A stretch of 64,000 nt of DNA from Ancylomarina salipaludis (GTDB taxonomy: Bacteria; Bacteroidota; Bacteroidia; Bacteroidales; Marinifilaceae). Below the pieces are notes generated by a model that saw nothing but the letters and a program-made list of their open reading frames with translations, ran no database searches and was not told where the DNA came from. The translations under genes and the position numbers were made by a program. Location of the stretch: positions 434,001-498,000 of the forward strand of contig NZ_SAXA01000001.1 in the NCBI RefSeq assembly GCF_004122035.1, read 5' to 3'. Within the stretch, counting starts at the first letter, position 1, and each line of letters opens with the position of its first letter. Shown here in pieces: positions 44,911 through 53,697 of this stretch.

Positions 44911-44945
44911 AAAAAATGCTGCCCATTTTAGACAGCATTTTCTAT
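44911..44945 (-). terminator. Terminator after nrfA
   Basis: AAAATGCTG (44913-44921) pairs with CAGCATTTT (44933-44941). On the minus strand it is followed by TTTTATG. It lies between nrfA and the resB-like gene. Confidence 0.8.
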
Positions 44946-44964
44946 TTCAGTATGCAATAAATAA

Positions 44965-46476
44965 TTAAAGTTTAACCTGGTACCCGCTTTCACGCTTATC
45001 AGCTTTCTTTTTCCACTCCGGAAGGATGTTTTTCTTAAACTCTGCTTTTTCTGCTTCCAGTTTCTCCATATCTAAACCAATGAATTTTTGAGCCTTGGCT
45101 TTGGTCGAAATATCCGGATAGTCCACTTTTTCATTAAAACCTTTACTGGCAAAAATGCGAGCCAATTCCAATCTTGCTTCCTGAGCACGAACAATACCTG
45201 TCGAAATAATTCGGCTAATCTCAGTTGGTGCGTGGAAAGATCCACCATGCGATGCAGCTGCATAATCCCAACGCCATTGTGCATGACGAATCAATTGAAG
45301 TACCGGTTTCATAGAAGCCTCATCAGCACCTAAATCCCATGCCTTTTTAGCCTCAACATGAGCACGCACCAATAATTCTTCAAGCTTATCACGATTCTCG
45401 ATAATTTGATCCTGACGTGTATAAACGTTCTTGATCAACTTTTCAGTTTCCTCACGGTGACAAACCTGACATGAGTTAGCCACGTTATTCAATGGAGATT
45501 GAATATGGTGATCTGTAAATTTCTGTCCACCTTCTGATTTGTAAGGCATATGACAGTCAGCACAAGAAACACCACGATCAGCGTGAATACCTTTTAGGTA
45601 AACTTCGTAACCAGGATGCTGAGCTTTCAACATAGGTGCTTTACTCAACTTATGTGTCCAATCTTTGAATTCAATCTCATCGTAATAGGCTTCAGCTGAC
45701 TCAACATCCATCCCCTTATCCCATGGAAAAGTCAAATAATTTGGCTTCTCAGGATTTCTTTTATCAAAATAGTATTCAACATGACACTGAGCACATACTA
45801 AAGAACGCATCTCTTGATGAGTCGCTTGATTAATATCCTTCCCTTGGCGTTGGAAAGCTTCTATTAATGCCGGGCGAGTAACTCTCAAATTCATGGTTTT
45901 CGCATCGTGACAATCGGCACACCCAATAGGGTTCACAACTTCATGACCTTTGCCTGCCCATTTGCCTTTATAGAATTCGGCTACACCTATTTCGTTCATC
46001 AAACGAGGTACATCCGGCGATTTACATGTCCAGCAAGTAGCTGGCATTGGTCCATCATTTTCTGTTTTTGGTCCACCAGTACGTAAGGTGTTCTGTAAGT
46101 CTTCGATCGCATAATAGTGACCACGACCTTGATTATAGTCCTTAGAGAAACCATATCCTGCCCAAAGTACAACCAATCGAGGATCAACTTCCAACATATC
46201 GATCATCGCATTACCATTGTATTTGCTGTTAAAGCTGGTATCGGCAGTTTTGTAATAAGATTCAAATTCGCGAGGAAAATTCTCTCCCCAAACCTCGTTG
46301 CGAGGCTCCCATTGGTCATGCTTAACCTGAGGAGTATAGGCAAAGACAGATTCAGCTCTTCTTTCCATAATTGAAGATGCTAAAATTCCCAAAAGAAAAA
46401 CAACAATTAGAGAAGCTAAGAAAATAAGCCACCCCAATAAGGGTCTTCTATTTACTGATTCGTTAATAGGCTTCAT
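44965..46476 (-). CDS. nrfA: Ammonia-forming cytochrome c nitrite reductase, catalytic subunit
   Basis: The 503-residue protein has an N-terminal membrane/signal segment (about 14-33) and five heme-binding motifs: the catalytic CWTCK (lysine ligand), then CADCH, CAQCH, CADCH and CQVCH. This is the NrfA pattern. It reduces nitrite to ammonium with six electrons in the periplasm, fed by NrfH. The CxxCK heme needs a suitable CcsBA-type ligase, which may explain the biogenesis genes downstream. It is 18 nt after nrfH. Confidence 0.97.
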   Translation of the reverse strand: MKPINESVNRRPLLGWLIFLASLIVVFLLGILASSIMERRAESVFAYTPQVKHDQWEPRNEVWGENFPREFESYYKTADTSFNSKYNGNAMIDMLEVDPRLVVLWAGYGFSKDYNQGRGHYYAIEDLQNTLRTGGPKTENDGPMPATCWTCKSPDVPRLMNEIGVAEFYKGKWAGKGHEVVNPIGCADCHDAKTMNLRVTRPALIEAFQRQGKDINQATHQEMRSLVCAQCHVEYYFDKRNPEKPNYLTFPWDKGMDVESAEAYYDEIEFKDWTHKLSKAPMLKAQHPGYEVYLKGIHADRGVSCADCHMPYKSEGGQKFTDHHIQSPLNNVANSCQVCHREETEKLIKNVYTRQDQIIENRDKLEELLVRAHVEAKKAWDLGADEASMKPVLQLIRHAQWRWDYAAASHGGSFHAPTEISRIISTGIVRAQEARLELARIFASKGFNEKVDYPDISTKAKAQKFIGLDMEKLEAEKAEFKKNILPEWKKKADKRESGYQVKL

Positions 46477-46494
46477 AGTTTATTTATTTAAGTT

Positions 46495-47088
46495 TTATTT
46501 GGTATCAGTTTCTTTTAAATAATCTTTCATCCAATCCGGAATTGGACTTGAAGGTACGGGTACGCGTGCGTTTGGAACACTCGAAAGGCTATTAACCCTT
46601 CCGTGGGGTACTTCTCTATGGCAATCCCAGCACACACGACCTTGTGTATTATGTGTGTGTTGTGGAACTTGTGTTGCCAACTTAGGGTCAGTCAATGTTT
46701 GACTGTGACAGCGAATACAGTTGTTATGAACCACTTCGCGCCCTTCTTCCAAAATGAAAATCACTTCCGGTTCCATTCTCAAAGCAAACATAGTCGCATG
46801 ACGTAAACCATCTTTTGCCTTAAAAAAGTATTTATTAAATACATTATCATGCGGCACATGGCAATCGTTACAGGTAGCCACTTCGCGATGCGAGCTATGC
46901 TGATAGGTCGCGTATTGTGGTGCCATAACATGACAATTGACGCATGTTTTAGGATCATCAGACAGGTAAGACAATGCCTTAGACAAATACAGCACATGCA
47001 CTCCCAACCCGACAAAAGCACCCAAGACAATCATCACCGGAATTCTCCATTTGGGAGGAGGGGTTAATAATCTAAATAGTTTTACCAT
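46495..47088 (-). CDS. nrfH: NrfH, tetraheme quinol dehydrogenase of nitrite reductase
   Basis: The 197-residue NapC/NirT-family protein has one N-terminal membrane helix (about 17-35) and four heme motifs: CVNCHVM (with the methionine that ligates heme 1), CNDCH, CIRCH and CWDCH. It takes electrons from menaquinol and passes them to NrfA. It lies between the porin-like gene and nrfA. Confidence 0.95.
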   Translation of the reverse strand: MVKLFRLLTPPPKWRIPVMIVLGAFVGLGVHVLYLSKALSYLSDDPKTCVNCHVMAPQYATYQHSSHREVATCNDCHVPHDNVFNKYFFKAKDGLRHATMFALRMEPEVIFILEEGREVVHNNCIRCHSQTLTDPKLATQVPQHTHNTQGRVCWDCHREVPHGRVNSLSSVPNARVPVPSSPIPDWMKDYLKETDTK

Positions 47089-47161
47089 TGGCTCTTTTAT
47101 TATATAAATAACTGCTAGTTTCTAATTTTTGATAAATAAAACTCAGAACTCACAGATCTTA

Positions 47162-48406
47162 TTATTTTAGAAAATTAGGTTTAAACACGAGCATCATCCA
47201 ACCCCAGCACTGGCCTTCACTGGAATCACCTCCTTTTAAGACTTCCATCGAATCGGAAGCAAACATTTGAGAATACCCCAACTTAAACGTTACTGAATTA
47301 GAATATTTGTATCCGAAAGACAGATCAAGCTCAGTACCCAAATAGCTATCCTGCTTTTCTCCTGCAGCAATTAAATCTGCCTGTGTTGCAAAACGATGTA
47401 AAGTTCCGCCAACAGAAATTTTATCCTTAGTATAAGCTCCGCCAATATATGCATCGACTAAACCAACATTACCTGTGTGATTACCAACATAGAAGTAGTC
47501 CATATGACCATTAAATTTATGATTGGTTCCATAAAGAGGTGTGAATGATTTATTATCTCCTGTTGAATTTGAATCGGTTCCGGAAAGAATCTCAAGACCA
47601 ATATTTCCTTTAAAATTATCGGTTAAAGCATAATCAGCTCCCAAAGAAAAAAGATAGGCATTCAGGTCTCGATCTGTAGCATCCTTCCCCGTTTGAATAT
47701 AGGCCGATGCGGTTAAACCTAACTTCTCTTTTTTATAATTCACATGAGTACCCAAAGTCTGGCTATAATAAGTTTTCAAGTCAGCTCCATCTTGTTTTTG
47801 TAAGCCATTATTCAAGAATAATAAACTGAAATTAAAATCATCATAATTTCTATGATACCAGGCAAACTGCATACTCTTGTAAGACGTTGTGTATAATTGA
47901 TCTTTTAAGACTTCCATATCATTATTATAAGCCAAACCGATATGCAACTGTCCCTGTTCGTCTGTTTTAAATTTTAATAATGCCAAATCATGACTTCTGG
48001 CTTGCTGAGTCCAACCTACATTACCAAAAATTCGTGAATCATCATAAACCAGCTCCTGACGGCCTACTTTTAGTGAAAAATTTTCTGTAAAAAGTAATTC
48101 ACCCCAAGCCTCATGCAACATCAACTTATTATTATCAGACATATTAAGTTGTGCCACATCGCCCCAGGTTCTAACATCCTGAAGAGACAAACCCACCTTA
48201 AACTTAGGGTCAGAATAGTTAAGATTTAAGCGTGTACGCTGTGAAGTGAAAAATGCAGCATCATCGTCTGAATTGAAAAGAGTTTTTAATCCCTTACGAT
48301 ATTCTGTACGTGGACGCATTTCACCCGTAAATTTTAATTGAGCTATTAGTGTATTAGGCAGTAATGCCCCAATAACAACAACCAACAAAAGCAGTAGTTT
48401 TTTCAT
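47162..48406 (-). CDS. Alginate-export-type outer-membrane porin
   Basis: The 414-residue product is taken from the Met at 48406, which starts a clean signal peptide (MKKLLLLLVVVIGALLPNT, cut near LIAQ). The frame runs open for another 19 codons upstream. The mature part is a beta barrel with alternating strands such as FSLKVGRQELVYDDSRIFG, a feature of the Alginate_exp family, and a C-terminal KPNFLK. It is 73 nt upstream of nrfH on the same strand, so it may pass nitrite or another anion to the periplasm. That role is inferred. Confidence 0.75.
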   Translation of the reverse strand: MKKLLLLLVVVIGALLPNTLIAQLKFTGEMRPRTEYRKGLKTLFNSDDDAAFFTSQRTRLNLNYSDPKFKVGLSLQDVRTWGDVAQLNMSDNNKLMLHEAWGELLFTENFSLKVGRQELVYDDSRIFGNVGWTQQARSHDLALLKFKTDEQGQLHIGLAYNNDMEVLKDQLYTTSYKSMQFAWYHRNYDDFNFSLLFLNNGLQKQDGADLKTYYSQTLGTHVNYKKEKLGLTASAYIQTGKDATDRDLNAYLFSLGADYALTDNFKGNIGLEILSGTDSNSTGDNKSFTPLYGTNHKFNGHMDYFYVGNHTGNVGLVDAYIGGAYTKDKISVGGTLHRFATQADLIAAGEKQDSYLGTELDLSFGYKYSNSVTFKLGYSQMFASDSMEVLKGGDSSEGQCWGWMMLVFKPNFLK

Positions 48407-48961
48407 CTGATTATGATTTAGTTTAAAATTTAACCATTGAAAATTCAACACGACAAATAACAACTGGGTAGGAAGCTATATGGCTGAAAATTCAAAAATT
48501 TTCACTCTCGATTATTCTTTTAAATTAAAAATTAAAATTTGATTTAAGATTACAATTTAAACAACATTCAATTCAAAACCTAAACCCAATAATCTAGTGT
48601 TCAGATTTATAATATTTTTAATATTTGCAATATTACAGAGTATCACGTTATTTGTCAATAATAAAAGACTATTTAAACTTATTATTTTTAAATATTAATA
48701 CCTTTTTATCTTTTTCTATCATTGATAATCAAGCCTTTTAAAAGAAAGCTCTCTTAAACACACCAATGTTATTTATTTCTGTTCTTAATAATGAATTCAG
48801 GAACAACAAGAGTAAGCTATTCTAAACAAGGGGTATTTTACTCGAATTCTCATTTTTTTATGGTCCATTTTATGAAGAAAATATTATCTTCAACACCATA
48901 ATAATAAAAAGATATTCTCATCCACAATAAGTTTTACTGACTCTATTTCACTCTAAACTGT
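48407..48961. other. Divergent intergenic region between the nrf locus and fused ccsBA
   Basis: This is about 555 nt of very AT-rich sequence with no open frame. The nearest thing to a promoter box on the plus strand is AATATTTG near 48619, one mismatch from consensus. I found no clear FNR-, CRP- or Rex-like palindrome, though control by oxygen or nitrite would be expected here. Confidence 0.45.
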
Positions 48962-51900
48962 ATGAAAAAATTACTGAATTTTCTTTTCTCAATGCAAATG
49001 ATGGGCATGCTCATCGCCCTATTTGCTCTCTCGATTGCTGCGGCAACATTTATAGAAAATGATTTTGGTACACAGGCTGCCAAAGCAATTGTTTATAATG
49101 CCACATGGTTCGAAATCCTGTTGTTTCTGATCACGGTAAACCTAGCTGCCAATATCTATCGATACAAACTCTACAAAAAAGAGAAATGGTCAATGGGACT
49201 TTTTCATGTTGCCTTTATCGTTATTTTGGTAGGATCAGGAATCACCCGATATGTTGGTTACGAAGGCAACATGCATATCAGAGAAGGGAAATCGACCAAC
49301 CAAATTACAAGTATTGACAGTTATGTAGATATTCTTGTCGAAAAAGATGGACAGCAGGCTTTAAAATCGAAGAAGCTCAATATAAATGCATTCAATTCAG
49401 TCAATCTTAATGAAAAACTAAATCTGGATGGAAAATCGGTTCATGTTAAACTTAAGCATTACATTCCTCACGCAACTACAAATTTGATTGAAGAAGCAGG
49501 CGGCATGCCCGTAATTAATTTTGTTGCCTCACAAGATAATCAGATGCAAGGCATGCAAAATTTCTATCTGGATTATGACAGTAACAAAACACTTGGAAAA
49601 AACTTGCTTTCGTTTGGTCCAAGCGAAACTGAAAAAGCTACCAACTTCTCATATACCGATAGTTTAAGAATAAAAAGCCCCTACCCGATAAAAGAATTAA
49701 GTATGATGGGGAATGAATCAGCTGAAATGGAAAGTGGCAAGTGGCATACAATTGCCCCAAGAAAACTTTACCAATTTAATGGCATCCGATTAATCATCAA
49801 AAACTTCTACCCTTCTGCCAAATACAAATATGTCAACTCTCAGGATACCAAAGCTTCCAGCATTTTGGTATTTGATGTCAAGAGTGATAAGGAAGAAAAA
49901 GAAGTTATTGTAAAAGGGCATCAAGACTATATAGGAGAACCTGAAAGTATCAATCTGAATGGCTTAGCTGTAACCCTGACTTATGGCTCAAAATATATAA
50001 ACCTTCCTTTTACCATTAAACTCAACGATTTTCAACTTGAACGCTATCCCGGATCTAAAAGTCCTTCTTCATTTGCAAGTGAAGTAACTCTTATCGACAG
50101 CTTAAGTTCCATAAAAAAAGATTACCGTATTTATATGAACAACATCTTAAAACATCAAGGCTTTCGTTTTTATCAGTCATCATACGATAGCGACGAAGGT
50201 GGAACCATCCTCTCTGTAAATCACGATCAGTGGGGAATGATGGTAACCTATTTCGGATATTTTCTAATGATAGTTGGTATGATATGGTCTTTAATTGCTT
50301 CAGGAACACGTTTTAAATACCTAAGTCAACAAAAAAATAAGAGTCTTAAAACCCTTTTAGTCTTAATTCTTGTGCTTGGCGGAAGTGTATCGACCTATGC
50401 ACAAGCTGAAAAAGCTACAATTGTTCCGATGGAACAAGCCAAGAGTTTTGGAGAATTGGTCGTACAAGACAACAGTGGCCGATTCGAACCTGTTAATACT
50501 TTGGCTAGCGAAGTGATTCGTAAAATCAGCAAAAAGAGCCGCATTAATGGTTTAAATGCTGATCAGGTTTTCCTGAGCATGGTTGTTGATCCTCAAAATT
50601 GGGAAGAAATGCCCATTATTAAAGTCAGTAATTCAGATCTCATTCGAGAAATTGGAGCCTCAGGCAAATATGCAAGTTTTGCCAACTTTTTAGATGAAAA
50701 CGGACAATATAAACTATCTAAAAAAGTTCAGGATGCCTATTCCCGAAAACCAGCAGAACGATCAGCTTACGACAAAGAAATTATTTCTGTTGATGAAAGG
50801 GTTAACATCAGCTATATGATTTTCTCAGGTGAGTTCCTAAAATTGTTCCCTGATCCTAAGGATAAAAATGTAGCCTGGTATCACCCCAAAGCAAACATCA
50901 AAGCTGAAGGTGAAGATTCATTATTCATCAAAAAATCAATTTTGATGTTGAGTCAGGCAATAATGTCCCGAGATTATGATTCTGCTGATATGTATATCAA
51001 TGGAATTAAAAAATACCAAAACGCCTATGGTAAAGACGTAATGCCATCGGAAACAAAGCTCAAAACAGAAGTTCTTTATAATAAGATCAATATTTTCAAA
51101 AAAATATTTCCTTACTATTTACTTATTGGTTTTATTTTGATTTTTGCTTTGGTCGCTCAAATCATTTCACCCAAAATGTCTGTAAAATGGCTGTTTCGAA
51201 TTGCCTTCGTCATATTAAGTGTCGCCTTTTTGATGCACACCATCGGTTTAGGTGCACGCTGGTACATCTCAGGTCATGCGCCGTGGAGTAATGGTTTTGA
51301 ATCGATGACCTATGTGGCCTGGGCTTGTCTCCTTGCAGGATTTTTATTCACTCGTAAGTCTAAATTTGCCTTGCCGGCAACATCCATTTTAGCAGGTTTA
51401 AGTTTATTTGTGGCACACCTCAGCTGGATGAATCCGGAAGTTACCAACCTGGTCCCTGTTTTGAAATCGTACTGGCTAACCATTCATGTTGCCATCATTA
51501 CAGGTAGCTATGGTTTTCTTGCCTTAGCTGCACTTCTGGGTATGATCAACCTTTTATTAATGGTTTTAAAAAACACAAAAAACGCTCTCAGAATTGATTC
51601 AACCATCACAGAACTCAGTCGAATAAGCGAAATGACAATGATTATTGGACTATATAGTCTAACCATCGGAACAATACTGGGTGGTGTATGGGCCAACGAA
51701 TCATGGGGACGCTACTGGGGGTGGGATCCTAAAGAAACCTGGGCACTAGTCAGTATTTTAGTTTACAGCTTTGTGCTTCACATGCGCTACATTCCCGGTT
51801 TGAAGTCGACTTTTAATTTCAATCTGGCTTCAGTTTGGGCATACAGCTCAATTATCATGACTTACTTTGGTGTGAACTATTACCTTGCAGGGCTTCACTC

Positions 51901-52018
51901 TTATGCCAAGGGTGATCCAATTCCAATTCCATCATGGGTTTATTATACAGTCGGAATATTAATTGTATTGAGTTCGCTTGCCTATTACAATTACAAAAAA
52001 TACAAGCAAAAAGCCTAA
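48962..52018 (+). CDS. Fused CcsBA cytochrome c synthase
   Basis: The 1018-residue protein fuses a ResB/CcsB half (helices about 10-100, periplasmic domain about 105-420, helix about 425-445) to a CcsA half. Between them is a periplasmic segment (about 475-710) starting SFGELVVQDNSGRFEPVNT. The CcsA half has the WWD motif ESWGRYWGWDPKETWA (about 912-927) and the C-terminal YYLAGLHSYA histidine. It attaches heme to apocytochromes c in the periplasm. It is divergent from the nrf locus, which carries its own split ResB and CcsA. Confidence 0.93.
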   Translation: MKKLLNFLFSMQMMGMLIALFALSIAAATFIENDFGTQAAKAIVYNATWFEILLFLITVNLAANIYRYKLYKKEKWSMGLFHVAFIVILVGSGITRYVGYEGNMHIREGKSTNQITSIDSYVDILVEKDGQQALKSKKLNINAFNSVNLNEKLNLDGKSVHVKLKHYIPHATTNLIEEAGGMPVINFVASQDNQMQGMQNFYLDYDSNKTLGKNLLSFGPSETEKATNFSYTDSLRIKSPYPIKELSMMGNESAEMESGKWHTIAPRKLYQFNGIRLIIKNFYPSAKYKYVNSQDTKASSILVFDVKSDKEEKEVIVKGHQDYIGEPESINLNGLAVTLTYGSKYINLPFTIKLNDFQLERYPGSKSPSSFASEVTLIDSLSSIKKDYRIYMNNILKHQGFRFYQSSYDSDEGGTILSVNHDQWGMMVTYFGYFLMIVGMIWSLIASGTRFKYLSQQKNKSLKTLLVLILVLGGSVSTYAQAEKATIVPMEQAKSFGELVVQDNSGRFEPVNTLASEVIRKISKKSRINGLNADQVFLSMVVDPQNWEEMPIIKVSNSDLIREIGASGKYASFANFLDENGQYKLSKKVQDAYSRKPAERSAYDKEIISVDERVNISYMIFSGEFLKLFPDPKDKNVAWYHPKANIKAEGEDSLFIKKSILMLSQAIMSRDYDSADMYINGIKKYQNAYGKDVMPSETKLKTEVLYNKINIFKKIFPYYLLIGFILIFALVAQIISPKMSVKWLFRIAFVILSVAFLMHTIGLGARWYISGHAPWSNGFESMTYVAWACLLAGFLFTRKSKFALPATSILAGLSLFVAHLSWMNPEVTNLVPVLKSYWLTIHVAIITGSYGFLALAALLGMINLLLMVLKNTKNALRIDSTITELSRISEMTMIIGLYSLTIGTILGGVWANESWGRYWGWDPKETWALVSILVYSFVLHMRYIPGLKSTFNFNLASVWAYSSIIMTYFGVNYYLAGLHSYAKGDPIPIPSWVYYTVGILIVLSSLAYYNYKKYKQKA

Positions 52019-52044
52019 TACAGATTTTCTGATTTAGATATTAA

Positions 52045-52080
52045 AAAAAGCCATTCGAAACTGATTTCGAATGGCTTTCT
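52045..52080. terminator. Bidirectional terminator between ccsBA and rlmB
   Basis: AAAGCCATTCGAAA (52047-52060) pairs perfectly with TTTCGAATGGCTTT (52065-52078) around CTGA. A's precede it and a weak T tract follows. Confidence 0.9.
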
Positions 52081-52117
52081 TGTTGGGTATATTCAACTTA
52101 GTCGATGATCTAAGTGT

Positions 52118-52861
52118 TTATAAATTTCGCTGTCTTACAGCTTCGTAAATCATTAATGAAGCAGCAACCGATACATTTAAAGACTCGATAGCTCCAAGAA
52201 TTGGAATCTTCACTTGCTCGTCAGCAAGACGCAAAAGTGCCTCATCAATACCAACATCCTCTGATCCCATAATAATGGCTGTTGCCAATGTGAAATCTGC
52301 TTCGGTATAAAGATTATCACCCTTTTCAGTAGCAGCAACAATACGAAGCCCCTCTTTCTTTAGATTACGTACCAATGTTTTCAAATTCTGAACACGACAA
52401 ACAGGTATGTTATACAAAGCTCCAGCCGATGTTTTAATTGCATCAGGTGTTACTTTTGCTGAATTTTTAAATGGAATAACAATGGCTTGAACTCCTGCAC
52501 ACTCAGCAGAACGAGCAATTGCACCAAAATTTCTAACATCAGTAATTTGATCCAAAACCAGAATCAAAGGATTTTTACCTTCAACAATAATTTGTGGTAA
52601 TACATCCTCAATTTCCTGATATGCGATTGGAGCAATAAGCGCAACAACTCCTTGATTATTTCTTTGATCTAAAGCATTAATCTTTTCAGCCGGAACGAAT
52701 TGATACTGCACATCCTTTTCGCGAATTAGGTCGAACAATTCATTATATAAAGGTCCGGTAAGGCCCTTACGAATCAAGACTTTCTCTATTTCTTTTCCGC
52801 TATTTATAGCTTCCATTGCTGCTCGAATTCCGAACAACATTTCTTGTCTTTGCTTTGCCAT
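52118..52861 (-). CDS. rlmB: 23S rRNA 2'-O-methyltransferase RlmB (SPOUT)
   Basis: The 247-residue protein starts with the L30e-like substrate-binding domain (MLFGIRAAMEAINSGKEIEK). The SPOUT knot domain follows, with VLDQITDVRNFGAIARSAEC, an SAM-pocket IIMGSEDVGID and the C-terminal IPILGAIESLNVSVAASLMI. These match RlmB, which methylates G2251 in the 23S P-loop. A second, shorter SPOUT enzyme is encoded at 59.6 kb. Confidence 0.92.
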   Translation of the reverse strand: MAKQRQEMLFGIRAAMEAINSGKEIEKVLIRKGLTGPLYNELFDLIREKDVQYQFVPAEKINALDQRNNQGVVALIAPIAYQEIEDVLPQIIVEGKNPLILVLDQITDVRNFGAIARSAECAGVQAIVIPFKNSAKVTPDAIKTSAGALYNIPVCRVQNLKTLVRNLKKEGLRIVAATEKGDNLYTEADFTLATAIIMGSEDVGIDEALLRLADEQVKIPILGAIESLNVSVAASLMIYEAVRQRNL

Positions 52862-52894
52862 TTATCTGCTTATTATTCTATTTTTCTGAATGAG

Positions 52895-52925
52895 CAAAGG
52901 TAGCAGGTAAATCCCAATCATACAA
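52895..52925 (-). promoter_or_regulatory. Promoter of rlmB
   Basis: On the minus strand TTG (52925-52923) is followed after 20 nt by TACCTTTG (52902-52895), a full consensus match. The leader is about 30 nt. Confidence 0.55.
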
Positions 52926-53020
52926 CTAAGTAAAAGTATATCCTTAAAATCTATTTGCATCCGAATATAAATAGCCGAAAAGCCTATCCTCTTCTGTGAT
53001 TATTTATCTCTTTATTTCAT

Positions 53021-53028
53021 TAAATTTG
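53021..53028 (+). promoter_or_regulatory. -7 box deciding the start of the 53.05-kb gene
   Basis: TAAATTTG matches TAnnTTTG 22 nt before the Met at 53050 and downstream of the first possible Met at 52996. It therefore supports the later start. No TTG is found at the usual distance. Confidence 0.4.
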
Positions 53029-53049
53029 CTCAAAATATTTTATAATTCT

Positions 53050-53544
53050 ATGCAAACTTCCTGGCTCAACAGTATCAATCAGAATATCGACAATCAAATT
53101 GAGACATACATCTCTGTTAAGGATTATCGTTTTTATCAAATTGAAAAATTAAAGCGTATAGCGGCTTTACTTGACAGAGAAGAAAAATCCCATTGTCTAA
53201 ACTGCAAACATGGGAAAATCGAACTTGAGAAAATCGTAAATGAACTTGATCGTTTAATCAATAAATCAGGCGTAAACAGAAGTGAATACGAAAAAAGAGT
53301 TGAAAAGCTGATTAAACATCTAAAAAACGACCATAACATTTATCAAGCCCATCATTTCACTTACACTTATTCTGGTATTTACACTCTGGTTGGTATTGCA
53401 TTTGGTCTAACTTTGAGTTATGGTATTTTCTATTCTTTTAACCCCCACTTATTTTTTATGTGTGCAGGTATCGGGATGGTTATTGGAAATATTTTAGGCG
53501 CACGAAAAGACAGTTTTCAAAAACGATCCGGGAAACAGATTTAA
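53050..53544 (+). CDS. Hypothetical membrane protein with CxxC
   Basis: The 164-residue protein is counted from the Met at 53050. The frame could begin 18 codons earlier, but a promoter box lies in between. It has a charged helical N-terminal part (about 1-100) with one CLNC pair near residue 50, then two membrane helices (about 110-128, 133-150). I do not recognise the family. The CxxC may bind metal or form a disulfide. Confidence 0.6.
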   Translation: MQTSWLNSINQNIDNQIETYISVKDYRFYQIEKLKRIAALLDREEKSHCLNCKHGKIELEKIVNELDRLINKSGVNRSEYEKRVEKLIKHLKNDHNIYQAHHFTYTYSGIYTLVGIAFGLTLSYGIFYSFNPHLFFMCAGIGMVIGNILGARKDSFQKRSGKQI

Positions 53545-53697
53545 ACCATTCACCCGGTATGAGCCTTTTCAAGGCTGATTTACACAACAAAACAATTCGA
53601 TTTTAATTTATTAACTTTAGATTTTATGTTTTTTACACAAACAGTAAAAAGCAAAAATGGTTCAGTTTTTATCATTTCTAATTTATAAAATCGAAGC

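Noticed and set aside
48407-48961. FNR, CRP or Rex boxes in front of the nrf locus and ccsBA
   Set aside because: No palindrome close to the consensus forms I know could be found by eye.
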